Below are positions 36,823-44,687 of a stretch of 44,777 nt of DNA, piece by piece. Source of the DNA: Acidithiobacillus sp. (lineage in GTDB: Bacteria; Pseudomonadota; Gammaproteobacteria; Acidithiobacillales; Acidithiobacillaceae); contig NZ_DAHVHY010000010.1 in NCBI RefSeq assembly GCF_027322205.1, forward strand, positions 1 to 44,777, written 5' to 3'. Each line of letters opens with the position of its first letter. Within the stretch, counting starts at the first letter, position 1. A program made the position numbers and the translations under genes. The notes below the pieces were generated by a model that was given only the letters and a program-made list of their open reading frames with translations, was not told where the DNA came from and ran no database searches.

Positions 36823-38292
36823 ATGAATAATACATCGGACCTGAATCGCGAAGTGTGCTACCGCGCTGTCCTCGCAAAGGACGCACGGTTTGACGGCAAG
36901 TTCTACACGGCGGTGTTATCCACGGGCATCTATTGCCGTCCGGTATGTCCCGCACGGCCCCCCAAGCTGGAAAATTGCCTCTTTGTGCCCAGCACTGCGG
37001 TAGCCCGGCAGTTGGGCTTCCGGCCCTGTTTGCGTTGTCGCCCGGAGTTGGTCGGGGTCGAACCTTTCGCAGAGGCCAGTGCCCTGATGGTTTCCCGAGC
37101 CTTGCAGCAGATGAATGACGACGCCTTGAGCGGCATCAGTTTGGAGGCGGTGGCTGTCCAATTAGGTGTCAGCGGGCGGCATTTGCGGCGACTGTTTGTG
37201 CGCGTGCTCGGTAGCACGCCGACGGCCCTGGCGCAGACACAGCGCATTCTGCTGGCCAAAAAATTGATTGCAGAGACCGGACTCTCCATGACAGAGGTCG
37301 CACTTGCCGCAGGATTTGGCAGCGTCCGCCGTTTCAATGCGGTCATGCAGCGCCACTGTGGGTGTGCGCCCAGTGCACTGCGCCATGCTACTGCTTCAAA
37401 GAGCAATATGGCTGCGGGCATCACCTTGAAGCTGCCCTATACCCCGCCTTATGACTGGGCGGCGCTGCTGGAATTTCTGGCAGGCCGTGCCATCCCTGGG
37501 GTGGAGGCCGTGCAGTCCGGGCAGTATTGGCGCGCCTTTCAGCTAGAGGGGGTACAGGGCCTTGTCGAAGTCCATCCTGATCCGGCGGCCGATCAGCTTC
37601 TGGCAACCATACACGCAACGAAAATCCCCCCCGTAGGCATCATCGTGGCGCGATTGCGCCGCCTGTTTGATCTGGATACGGAGATCATTAGGATCGACCA
37701 ACATCTTTCCACAGACCCGCTTATGGCTTCACGAGTCAGGGCGAGGCCGGGATTGCGTGTCCCAGGCGCATGGGATTTGTTCGAACTCACCGTGCGCGCG
37801 ATATTGGGTCAGCAAATTAGTGTGGCCGCGGCGACCACGCTATCGGGTCGGCTTGCTGCCGCCCTTGGGGAATCACTCACAGAGGATATGGCGCGACTTT
37901 CAGACGGCACGGGAATCTCCAGGATATTCCCGACACCCGCCGCCGTCATGGCCGCCGATCTGGGCTCTATCGGCCTAACCCGTGCCAGAGAAAAGGCGCT
38001 GCAGACTCTGGCTGTGGCCATGCAAGAAGGTCGCCTGGCTTTTTCGGCGCATACCCTCGACAGCATCATCAAAAACCTCTGTGAACTGCCGGGTATCGGC
38101 CCATGGACGGCGCACTACATCGCCATGCGTGGCTATCGTGACCCGGATGCCTTCCCCCATTCAGACTTGGGATTGCTGCGTGCGCTGGAAACAGAGAACG
38201 GGCGCCCCAGCCCCGCAGCAATGCTGATGATCGCCGAAGCATGGCGGCCCTGGCGGGCCTATGCGGCCATGCGTTTGTGGGCGCAACCCTAA
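36823..38292 (+). CDS. alkA: Ada-AlkA fusion: methyl-phosphotriester sensor and 3-methyladenine glycosylase
   Basis: 489 aa in three parts. Residues 1-80 are the Ada zinc/methyl-acceptor domain (YTAVLSTGIYCRPVCPAR then CLRCRPE). Residues 85-190 are an AraC-type DNA-binding domain. Residues 200-489 are an AlkA DNA glycosylase with VRAILGQQISVAAATTL, the helix-hairpin-helix LPGIGPWTAHYIAMR and the catalytic aspartate in FPHSDLGLLRA. Such fusions both sense alkylated DNA and excise damaged bases. It converges on ogt with overlapping stops. Confidence 0.94.
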   Translation: MNNTSDLNREVCYRAVLAKDARFDGKFYTAVLSTGIYCRPVCPARPPKLENCLFVPSTAVARQLGFRPCLRCRPELVGVEPFAEASALMVSRALQQMNDDALSGISLEAVAVQLGVSGRHLRRLFVRVLGSTPTALAQTQRILLAKKLIAETGLSMTEVALAAGFGSVRRFNAVMQRHCGCAPSALRHATASKSNMAAGITLKLPYTPPYDWAALLEFLAGRAIPGVEAVQSGQYWRAFQLEGVQGLVEVHPDPAADQLLATIHATKIPPVGIIVARLRRLFDLDTEIIRIDQHLSTDPLMASRVRARPGLRVPGAWDLFELTVRAILGQQISVAAATTLSGRLAAALGESLTEDMARLSDGTGISRIFPTPAAVMAADLGSIGLTRAREKALQTLAVAMQEGRLAFSAHTLDSIIKNLCELPGIGPWTAHYIAMRGYRDPDAFPHSDLGLLRALETENGRPSPAAMLMIAEAWRPWRAYAAMRLWAQP

Positions 38293-38816
38293 AAATCGCC
38301 GCCTTCATGGCGCAACAGCCAGCGTTTGCGCTCTATTCCGCCAGCGTAGCCGGTCAAGGTGCCGTTGGCGCCGATGACGCGATGGCAGGGAATGACGATA
38401 CCAATGGGATTCGCTCCGTTGGCACGCCCCACGGCGCGCACCGCCGATGCCCGGTCCATGCCCTTCGCCTGTTCCTGATAGCTGCGGGTTGCTCCGGCGG
38501 GAATGCTGCGCAACCAGGCCCAGGCCGCCTGCTGAAACTCAGTGCCTGCGGTTTCTATGGGAATGGCGGAGACGGCATTGAGATCACCCGCCCAGTAGGC
38601 TTCCAGACCGTTGCGAACCGGCTGCGGAGCAGTCCCCGAGGTCAGCGTTACCCCATCGGAGCCGTAGAGCAGGCGGAGTCGATCCAGCATGCGGGCCTCG
38701 CTGTCCGCCCAGTCCAGTGCACGCAAGATGTTTTGCGCGTCGGTGACCAGCAGCATGACCCCCAACGGTGTAGTGATACGATCTATATGCCATTGAAGCA
38801 GCTGTTCATTCAGCAT
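38289..38816 (-). CDS. ogt: O6-methylguanine-DNA methyltransferase
   Basis: A 175-aa suicide methyltransferase that removes O6-alkyl groups from guanine. The acceptor cysteine is in IGIVIPCHRVIGANG near residue 145 and the arginine finger region in ASAVRAVGRANGANP. The ATG at 38816 has GAGG 9 nt upstream; a TTG five codons earlier is less likely. Its 3' end overlaps the Ada-AlkA gene tail to tail, forming an alkylation-repair pair. Confidence 0.93.
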   Translation of the reverse strand: MLNEQLLQWHIDRITTPLGVMLLVTDAQNILRALDWADSEARMLDRLRLLYGSDGVTLTSGTAPQPVRNGLEAYWAGDLNAVSAIPIETAGTEFQQAAWAWLRSIPAGATRSYQEQAKGMDRASAVRAVGRANGANPIGIVIPCHRVIGANGTLTGYAGGIERKRWLLRHEGGDF

Positions 38817-38882
38817 TGGAAAAGCCCTCAAAAATGGATTCTGGAATTATGATGCTACGCCCAGACGCAGGCAGATGCGCGC

Positions 38883-38934
38883 CACTTTTGGACAGTAAAT
38901 ACGCCGTGTCTCCGATCCACACGCGGCAAAAGTG
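38883..38934. repeat. inverted repeat after the TetR gene
   Basis: CACTTTTG and CAAAAGTG arms are 36 nt apart, with an inner CGTGT/ACACG pair. It lies just beyond the TetR stop, so it may act as a weak terminator for that gene. Confidence 0.3.
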
Positions 38935-38936
38935 CT

Positions 38937-39518
38937 TCATGTTTGAGGTTTGAGACAGGACACACCCTCCACTAAGCGATTAAATCCATCAACGGCTTTT
39001 GCCGGCTCTCCCCACTCGGCCCGAACTACGGCACCATCTATAGCCATGGCGATGGCGCTCGCCAAGTCCTCCCGATCGCGATCTTCCGGCAGCATGTCCT
39101 CAATCACCTTGCGCAGTTCCGCTTTGTGCTGCATCACCCTTAGCACGACCTCGGGCATTGATCCCATCTCCCCCAGCGAGTTGATGAAGGCACATCCCCT
39201 AAAGGTAGGGTCGCCAAACCATTCCTGTAAAACCGGCGCAATGGCCAGAAGATTGTTGCCGTGCCTTTGGAGGGCATCCTGAAACCAGGACATCCACATG
39301 TGATGGCGATAATCCAGAAAAGCCACAATCAGGTCGTTTTTACTCGGGAAGTGGCGATAAAAGGTCACCTTGGTGACGCCCGCTTCCGCAATGATGCGAT
39401 CCACGCCTGTGCTGCGAATCCCCTCGCGATAAAAGAGCGTGTGCGCTGTGAGCAGAATGCGCTCACGCGCAGGTAGCTTGGTCTGGTTCATGAGTGCGGG
39501 ATTGGAAAGTCTATCCAT
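38937..39518 (-). CDS. TetR-family repressor
   Basis: A TetR regulator: RERILLTAHTLFYREGIRSTGVDRIIAEAGVTKVTFYRHFPSKNDLIVAFL is the DNA-binding domain, and the C-terminal ligand domain includes WFGDPTFRGCAFINSLGEMG, common in the YxaF/LmrA-like group. The start is uncertain: ATG 39518 (193 aa) is preferred because an ATG at 39545 falls inside the operator region, while ATG 39491 would also give a full domain. None has a strong ribosome site. It is divergent from the DUF1348 gene, which it probably represses. Confidence 0.88.
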   Translation of the reverse strand: MDRLSNPALMNQTKLPARERILLTAHTLFYREGIRSTGVDRIIAEAGVTKVTFYRHFPSKNDLIVAFLDYRHHMWMSWFQDALQRHGNNLLAIAPVLQEWFGDPTFRGCAFINSLGEMGSMPEVVLRVMQHKAELRKVIEDMLPEDRDREDLASAIAMAIDGAVVRAEWGEPAKAVDGFNRLVEGVSCLKPQT

Positions 39519-39527
39519 CACGCCATG

Positions 39528-39554
39528 GTAGACAGATCGTTCCATGTTGTCTAG
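39528..39554. promoter_or_regulatory. second TetR-type operator (imperfect)
   Basis: GTAGACAG (39528-39535) and TTGTCTAG (39547-39554) repeat the arms of the palindrome at 39566-39583 with two changes and a wider 11-nt spacer. It lies between the repressor start and the main operator, consistent with autoregulation. Confidence 0.45.
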
Positions 39555-39565
39555 AATTGCCCGAA

Positions 39566-39583
39566 GTAGACAGAGCTGTCTAC
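39566..39583. promoter_or_regulatory. TetR operator palindrome
   Basis: GTAGACAG-AG-CTGTCTAC has perfect 8-bp arms, the size and form of a TetR-family operator. It is in the divergent gap, 38 bp upstream of the DUF1348 ATG, where it would block transcription. Confidence 0.75.
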
Positions 39584-39620
39584 ATTGAGCAATCCCGAAA
39601 CATAGGAGAGCACCCACACC

Positions 39621-40088
39621 ATGCAAAGCAATACGCTGATTCCCCCCTTTTCGGAAGAATCTGCCTTACTGAAAGTAAGGATGGCCGAAGACCTTTGGAA
39701 TACTCGCGATCCTGAACGGGTCGTTCAAGCCTATACCCAAGATACGGTCTGGCGTAATCGCACGGAGTTTCCAGTGGGGCGGGAGGCGATCAAAGCCTGC
39801 CTGGAGCGCAAGTGGGTCAGGGAACTGGACTATCGCCTGATCAAGGAGCTCTGGGGTTTTCGTGACCATCGGATGGCCGTGCGATTCGCCTATGAGTGGC
39901 ACGACGATTCCGGTCACTGGTACCGCAGCTATGGCAATGAGTTATGGGAGTTCAATGAAATGGGATTGATGCAACGCCGATTTGCCAGCATCAATGATCT
40001 GCCTATCCGAGAGAGTGAGCGGCAATATCACTGGCCGCTGGGCAGAAGACCCGATGATCACCCAGGTTTGAGTGAGTTAGGCTTGTAG
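39621..40088 (+). CDS. DUF1348 / SnoaL-like protein
   Basis: A 155-aa protein of the NTF2/SnoaL-like DUF1348 family: [30 protein letters not shown] then [28 protein letters not shown] and the [11 protein letters not shown] tail, conserved over its whole length. The family is often paired with TetR regulators. The enzymatic role is unknown. AGGAG lies 12 nt before the ATG. Confidence 0.93.
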   Translation: MQSNTLIPPFSEESALLKVRMAEDLWNTRDPERVVQAYTQDTVWRNRTEFPVGREAIKACLERKWVRELDYRLIKELWGFRDHRMAVRFAYEWHDDSGHWYRSYGNELWEFNEMGLMQRRFASINDLPIRESERQYHWPLGRRPDDHPGLSELGL

Positions 40089-40277
40089 GCGCCTCAAGGG
40101 TAAATCAGGGACATTCCAACCCACCCTCGCATCAACGTGTCTTGGGTGATCATGCATCCTCAAAAGGAGCGTGGTTGTGAGTGGTGTAGCGACATTTTCT
40201 GGTGCTGGTGCACAGCTTTTGTATGTGGGTGGAGCGTTATTTTGGGAGACAACCGGATAAGCACGGAGGTGGATGCC

Positions 40278-40489
40278 ATGAATTCGCCAAATGATATTGA
40301 GATCGCCTCAAGGCCGTGGCTCTCCTGAGCCGGATTGCGGGACCAGATTCGTCCAGTTGGACGGAGACGGAGCATGCACTGGCCAGTGAAGCGGCGGAAG
40401 CATGGTTACGGGCTGAATCATCTGAGGCCACGCTGCGAGGCCAAATGGACGCCGAGCAGTGCTTCAGCACTATGGATGGCCTCATTTAG
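40278..40489 (+). pseudogene. possible frameshifted small gene
   Basis: An ATG with a good ribosome site (GGAGGTGG) opens a frame that stops after 17 codons. In another frame the DNA continues KAVALLSRIAGPDS, then LASEAAEAWLRAESSEATLRG, to a stop at 40489, which looks like real coding sequence. One or two indels near 40310 would join them into a protein of about 70 aa. The family is unknown. The rest of the 435-bp stretch 40089-40523 shows only a short GTG frame after AAGGAG near 40165 that ends after 27 codons. Confidence 0.35.
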
Positions 40490-40523
40490 AGCAATCCGAT
40501 TCGACAAAAAGGAAAAAATAATC

Positions 40524-41111
40524 ATGAAAACTGATGGATCAGAAAAGATACTGCCTTGGTATCGGGCTATGGATGAACTACTCCATGCAGGCGAACGTGA
40601 AGCCCAAAGCCGCTTCGGTGTGGAGGGTTTCTGGAATGTGCATAATCTCAATGCCATGTTCCATGAAACCATTTCTGCCGGTCTGGCCAGATACATCGAA
40701 GGATTGCCCTTCTTCTTTCTTGCCACGTCAAACGCTCAGGGCGAGTGTGATTGCAGTTACCGGGGTTGCGAGTTTAATGCATCGGGAAAGCAGTTACCTC
40801 TACTGCGTGTGCTTGATGCCAACACCGTGATATTTCCAGATTATCGAGGCAACAATTTGTTCAACTCCTTTGGCAATATCCTTGTCAATCCCCACGTGGG
40901 TATGCTGTTTATCGATTTTCAGACCATAACACGTGTACGCTTAAACGGGCATGCGGAGATTCTTGAGAACGGGACAAAATATATCGACATCTGGCCCCTC
41001 GCACAGCGCTATGTCAGAGTCACAGCGAAGCAGATATACGGTAACTGCAAGGCCAGAATACCCAGGATGAAACTCGTCCCGCCGAGTGACAGCGATTTCC
41101 AGGATGACTGA
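40524..41111 (+). CDS. pyridoxamine 5'-phosphate oxidase-family protein
   Basis: A 195-aa flavin-binding split-barrel protein: FHETISAGLARYIEGLPFFFLATSNAQGECDCSYRG, then FPDYRGNNLFNSFGNILVNPHVGMLFIDF and RVTAKQIYGNCKARIPRMKL. The arrangement fits the PPOX-class putative FMN/F420 reductases rather than PdxH. The start at 40524 follows AAGGAAAA; the frame is open upstream but has no family character. Confidence 0.88.
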   Translation: MKTDGSEKILPWYRAMDELLHAGEREAQSRFGVEGFWNVHNLNAMFHETISAGLARYIEGLPFFFLATSNAQGECDCSYRGCEFNASGKQLPLLRVLDANTVIFPDYRGNNLFNSFGNILVNPHVGMLFIDFQTITRVRLNGHAEILENGTKYIDIWPLAQRYVRVTAKQIYGNCKARIPRMKLVPPSDSDFQDD

Positions 41112-41440
41112 ACGTATGCCACGCCTGGATACAGGCTCAAGGCTTGTCCTGGAAGTTCGGCACAGCGGCTTGGTTCGTGCTTGGAAGTGGCGTCGCCGTG
41201 TCGCCTTTTATATGGCGTCGGGCGCTTGATACGTGGAATCCGGCAGCAATACTAGCCGCCAGTTGCTTCGTGACACTCCTTGGCGCATTACTCCCCGCTT
41301 TCTTCGCATCAGCACCAAGCATTATCCTATCCACGGCGCTTTTCGGATCGCGCCATCGTCAGTTGCTGTCCTTGTTCATAGGGCAAGCAGACCCTACAAT
41401 AGTACGATACTAGCAAGTGTGCCTATCACTCTAACCTGAC
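41108..41440 (+). pseudogene. decayed fragment of a YbfB/YjiJ-type MFS transporter
   Basis: One frame reads GLSWKFGTAAWFVLGSGVAVSPFIWRR, then LAASCFVTLLGALLPAFF and SIILSTALFG, which resembles helices of the YbfB/YjiJ MFS family. After about 41345 the similarity seems to move to another frame (SSVAVLVHRASRPYNSTIL, then a stop near 41440). Both ends of the transporter are missing and there is no start codon with a ribosome site. This points to truncation plus a frameshift. The rest of the gap to 41600 shows nothing I can support. Confidence 0.5.
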
Positions 41441-41600
41441 TGCAGGCGCGTGGACGGTTATCAGTACCCATCCCCATAGAGGTGACTGATTAAAAGGATG
41501 TTGTAGTATCAGCTACTGTTGGGTGGTTTATAACGATGTGATGTTAGCGCCACACATCAGTAGACTTGGCAAGTACACTAGGTGTTGAGAGAATGCAACC

Positions 41601-42182
41601 ATGATTGGAAAGCTTTTGCGGCATATTCGCGCGGGGACAAAGCGGTTGGTACTAAATAATGACTGCCTGAATAATGTGCCGGACTCCCTGGCTATTTCCA
41701 GCGTGGCTTTTCAAGAAAATGGTTGGCTTCCAGAGAAATACACCCATTTTGGAGAAAACATATCCCCGCCCCTGGAATGGCATAACCTGCCCGTTGAGGC
41801 AAAGAGTATTGTGGTCATTATCGAAGACTCTGACGTGCCGTTACCCATGCCATTCGTACATGGCATCGCATACGATATCCATATCGCAGACGTGACAGCC
41901 CGTACTGGTCTGCAGGAAGGCGATATTCCAACGATGCCTGTCACCATGGAAAATGGGCCGCGGCACGGCCTGAGCGTAGGTAGAAATACCTTGGGAAAGC
42001 CCGCCTACATTGGGCCGCGTCCAATTGCAGGGCATGGTCCGCACCACTATTACTTCCAGGTGTTTGCTTTGGATAAGCTCCTGCCAAGATTTCCTGGGCC
42101 ACCCAAGCGTAAAGAAATGATAAAGGCCATGACGGGGCATGTCTTAGCGAAAGGCTGTCTGGTGGGCGTGTATGAGAAATAG
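41601..42182 (+). CDS. YbhB/YbcL (Raf kinase inhibitor-like, PEBP) protein
   Basis: A 193-aa PEBP-fold protein: FGENISPPLEWHNLPVEAKSIVVIIEDSDVP and PFVHGIAYDI give the ligand pocket, and GPRPIAGHGPHHYYFQVFALD the second conserved block. Bacterial members have no firmly known function. There is no signal peptide, so it is cytoplasmic. It is followed after 9 bp by an MFS gene on the same strand. Confidence 0.92.
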   Translation: MIGKLLRHIRAGTKRLVLNNDCLNNVPDSLAISSVAFQENGWLPEKYTHFGENISPPLEWHNLPVEAKSIVVIIEDSDVPLPMPFVHGIAYDIHIADVTARTGLQEGDIPTMPVTMENGPRHGLSVGRNTLGKPAYIGPRPIAGHGPHHYYFQVFALDKLLPRFPGPPKRKEMIKAMTGHVLAKGCLVGVYEK

Positions 42183-42191
42183 GAAATAACC

Positions 42192-43397
42192 TTGCCATTA
42201 AACCTGACCCCCCCACAATGGCTATCTCTAGCAGCACTGTTGATTGTTCAGTTCCTTGCGGCATTTTATCTTCAAGGTATGGCGATACTGGCGCCCGCAT
42301 TTGCGGCAGCCTACCATTTAGACGCGTTGCAAGTCAGCACGTTGATCTCCGTTAAGGCATTCGGAAGCGTTCTGGGTGGTTTGGCCCTGGGGGCGAGTCT
42401 TGATCGGATCAATGGCCGCCATCTTCCCTGGATTGGCTTATTATCGGCATTACTGTTATTGGGTTTCGCGAAGAAGTGGATCGTTGGCTACCCCGTTCTG
42501 CTAGGGTCCATGCTGATATTGGGGTTGGTGTTACCGGTTTTTTCGATCCTGGGACTTTATGCCATCACACACGACTATCCGGCCCATCAAGTAGGGAAAC
42601 TATTGGGGATTCGCCAGAGTGTCATTCCCTTGGGCGGCATCGTAGCGGGCACCGTGTTTCCGTTACTGATCGTTGCGGGATTGTTCCCTGTTCTGGGCGG
42701 AATGGGTGTATTGATTTGTGGGATGACGCTGCTTTTACTGATTGCGGTACGGCGAGCACCTTCAACCTCTTCAGTGAACCTCTCAAAGGAGGCTACCTTC
42801 CATGCTTCCTTGCGGATATTGTGGCCTGTTGGCTTGGTCGCCTTCCTTCTGGGGGCCGGACAGTTTTCTGTCCTGGTTTTTGGCCTCTTTTATCTGCACA
42901 CGCTCGCTATTCACGCGGCTTGGATCGGTGGTGTCCTGTTTGGACTGTTCCTGGCCGGCGGATTTTTAGCCCGGATTGTAGCGGGGTTTTTGGTCGACGG
43001 TATTTTATCGCTGAAGTACGTTTTTGCCGCCATTTTAATGATTGGCGCACTGACAATGATAATTTTTGGCTGTTTTCCCGATCATCCTGTAGTGTGGGGC
43101 ATACTCTGCTTTTCTTTTATTCTTGGGATCGGAATAGTTGGCTATAACGCATTACCCTTTCAATGGGCAGCGAGTCTTGTCGGTCATCATCAGAAAGGAC
43201 GGGCTATGGGTATCATGAGCGCCGTAACCGGTCTGTCAATCGCGCTTTGGATGCCCGTGTTCGGCATGATTGTGGAAATCTGGGGGTATCGGGGCATGTG
43301 GTATGTCCTGGCGATTCTCTATGTAGCGGCGCTGGTGGTGGTGCTGCGGTATGCGGGCATGAGTGCCACGGTCACCGCGCAGCCTGCTGTGGATTAA
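42192..43397 (+). CDS. MFS transporter, 401 aa
   Basis: A 12-helix MFS protein: helix 1 near residues 10-30, loop motif LGGLALGASLDRINGRHLPW, and a second half starting near 205 with LRILWPVGLVAFLLGAGQFSVLVFG and LLxGG-type repeats. The substrate is not predictable. The start is TTG with AGGAA 6 nt upstream. It appears co-transcribed with the PEBP gene. Confidence 0.87.
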   Translation: MPLNLTPPQWLSLAALLIVQFLAAFYLQGMAILAPAFAAAYHLDALQVSTLISVKAFGSVLGGLALGASLDRINGRHLPWIGLLSALLLLGFAKKWIVGYPVLLGSMLILGLVLPVFSILGLYAITHDYPAHQVGKLLGIRQSVIPLGGIVAGTVFPLLIVAGLFPVLGGMGVLICGMTLLLLIAVRRAPSTSSVNLSKEATFHASLRILWPVGLVAFLLGAGQFSVLVFGLFYLHTLAIHAAWIGGVLFGLFLAGGFLARIVAGFLVDGILSLKYVFAAILMIGALTMIIFGCFPDHPVVWGILCFSFILGIGIVGYNALPFQWAASLVGHHQKGRAMGIMSAVTGLSIALWMPVFGMIVEIWGYRGMWYVLAILYVAALVVVLRYAGMSATVTAQPAVD

Positions 43398-43457
43398 CCG
43401 AAGTGCGCCTTTTCACCGGATCAATCACCCCTTATGTCTTGATCCCGGCCCGTTAAA

Positions 43458-43497
43458 GGGTTGGAATCCTGTCAACTTTGAACAGGTTCCATAACCC
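43458..43497 (+). terminator. hairpin after the MFS gene
   Basis: A long stem with one small bulge: GGGTT-GGAA-CCTGT pairs with ACAGG-TTCC-AACCC around a 9-nt loop. It lies 60 bp after the MFS stop. There is no T run, so it may be Rho-linked or only an mRNA end-protecting stem. Confidence 0.5.
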
Positions 43498-43526
43498 AAA
43501 TTCCGAGATGGAATGAGGAGTCACAT

Positions 43527-43655
43527 ATGGTAGATGAATCCGATGGCCTATCCCATTGAGATGCTGTGGCGGGTGAGGCATACTGCTTGGGCGGTATCCG
43601 CAGTCATCATAAAGACCGTTTAGAAGCTGTTTTCCGGCTTGAAATCACGATTTGA
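43527..43655 (+). pseudogene. stop-interrupted short frame, possible SnoaL-like remnant
   Basis: GAGGAG precedes an ATG whose frame runs 10 codons to a TGA and then remains open for 31 more codons (AVAGEAYCLGGIRSHHKDRLE). The second part recalls SnoaL-like proteins, where a similar GEAYCL strand occurs; this is a weak resemblance. It may be the remains of a gene reduced by deletion. Confidence 0.3.
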
Positions 43656-43669
43656 AATAAAGGCATACG

Positions 43670-44413
43670 ATGACCGATCATCCTCGCGTCGCGCTCGTCA
43701 CCGGCGCCACTTCCGGTATTGGTCTGGCTATCGCGCAGCGTTTGACGCAGGCGGGATATCGGGTGGCCCTGCATTCCCGCGCTTCCTCCACTGCGGGTCT
43801 GCAAGCGGCAGCAACACTGACGGGTGCCCGCTATTTTCAGGCAGACTTGCTGGAGGATAGTGAGCGCCGGGATCTGATCAACCAGGTGTACGCGCACTAC
43901 GATCGGCTCGACGTGCTGGTCAATAACGCGGGTGAGTCCAGCGTTATTCCGCATGATGATCTATTGGCCGCCACACTCAATCTCTGGCACCGTCTCTACG
44001 AACTCCATGTGGTGGCGCCCTGGCAATTCATTGCGCTGAGCGAGACTTATCTGCGGGCGGCGTCGACGGCCGAACACCCGGCATCGGTGTTAAATATCAG
44101 CTCCCATGCCGGCGTACGACCCAAGGGGGCTTCCATACCTTACGCCGCCAGCAAGGCCGCATTGATTCAAGTCACGCGCCTGCTCGCCAAAACCCTGGGA
44201 CCCGATATCCGGGTGAACGCTATCGCACCGGGGCTGGTGGATACGCCGCTGACCGAAGATTGGGCAGCCATTCGTGAGCAGTGGATACGTGAAGCCCCCA
44301 TGCGCCGGAGTGCGCGGCCTGGCGATGTCGCGGATGTGGCCATGATGCTGACCGAATCGACCTATCTGACGGGAGAGGTGATTCTTGTGGATGGCGGGAT
44401 GAACCTGCTTTAA
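43670..44413 (+). CDS. short-chain dehydrogenase/reductase
   Basis: A 247-aa classical SDR: the nucleotide motif TGATSGIG at residues 11-18, NNAG near 87, the catalytic Ser in LNISSHAG and YAASK near 160, and the C-terminal YLTGEVILVDGGMNLL. The substrate is unknown; the HSRASS segment after the second strand suggests NADP(H). AAAGG lies 9 nt before the ATG. Confidence 0.92.
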   Translation: MTDHPRVALVTGATSGIGLAIAQRLTQAGYRVALHSRASSTAGLQAAATLTGARYFQADLLEDSERRDLINQVYAHYDRLDVLVNNAGESSVIPHDDLLAATLNLWHRLYELHVVAPWQFIALSETYLRAASTAEHPASVLNISSHAGVRPKGASIPYAASKAALIQVTRLLAKTLGPDIRVNAIAPGLVDTPLTEDWAAIREQWIREAPMRRSARPGDVADVAMMLTESTYLTGEVILVDGGMNLL

Positions 44414-44464
44414 GGCGTCGTGGCGAATATAGAGGGATTTTTTTCATAACGACGAAGGATAGCC

Positions 44465-44677
44465 ATGCATCAGATCGTCACAGAGATCGACATCGCAGCA
44501 TCACCGGAGCGTGTGTGGTCGATCCTCATGGATTTCTCCGCCTATCCTCAGTGGAATCCCTTAGCGGGTTTTAATGCGATGAACCAGGCATTGAAGAATC
44601 GCGCGGAGGCGAGTGGGGAATGGAATCTGGTGGATATGGCAGATATCCGTGTGTTGCGCGAATCCACGCAGAAATGA
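44465..44677 (+). pseudogene. SRPBCC-family gene with internal deletion
   Basis: The first 35 residues are a normal SRPBCC start (IVTEIDIAASPERVWSILMDFSAYPQWNPL). The next part, GFNAMNQALKNRAEA, is the kind of segment that normally ends these proteins of about 145-150 aa. The middle, about 80 residues of the ligand-binding fold, is missing, yet the frame is kept. A 26-residue tail follows. The product could not form the usual cavity, so this is probably a deletion pseudogene. Confidence 0.6.
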
Positions 44678-44687
44678 CAGGAAATCT

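Noticed and set aside
40137-40328. 63-codon frame rich in Trp and Cys
   Set aside because: Poor ribosome site, unusual composition and no family; the better signal there is the ATG at 40278.
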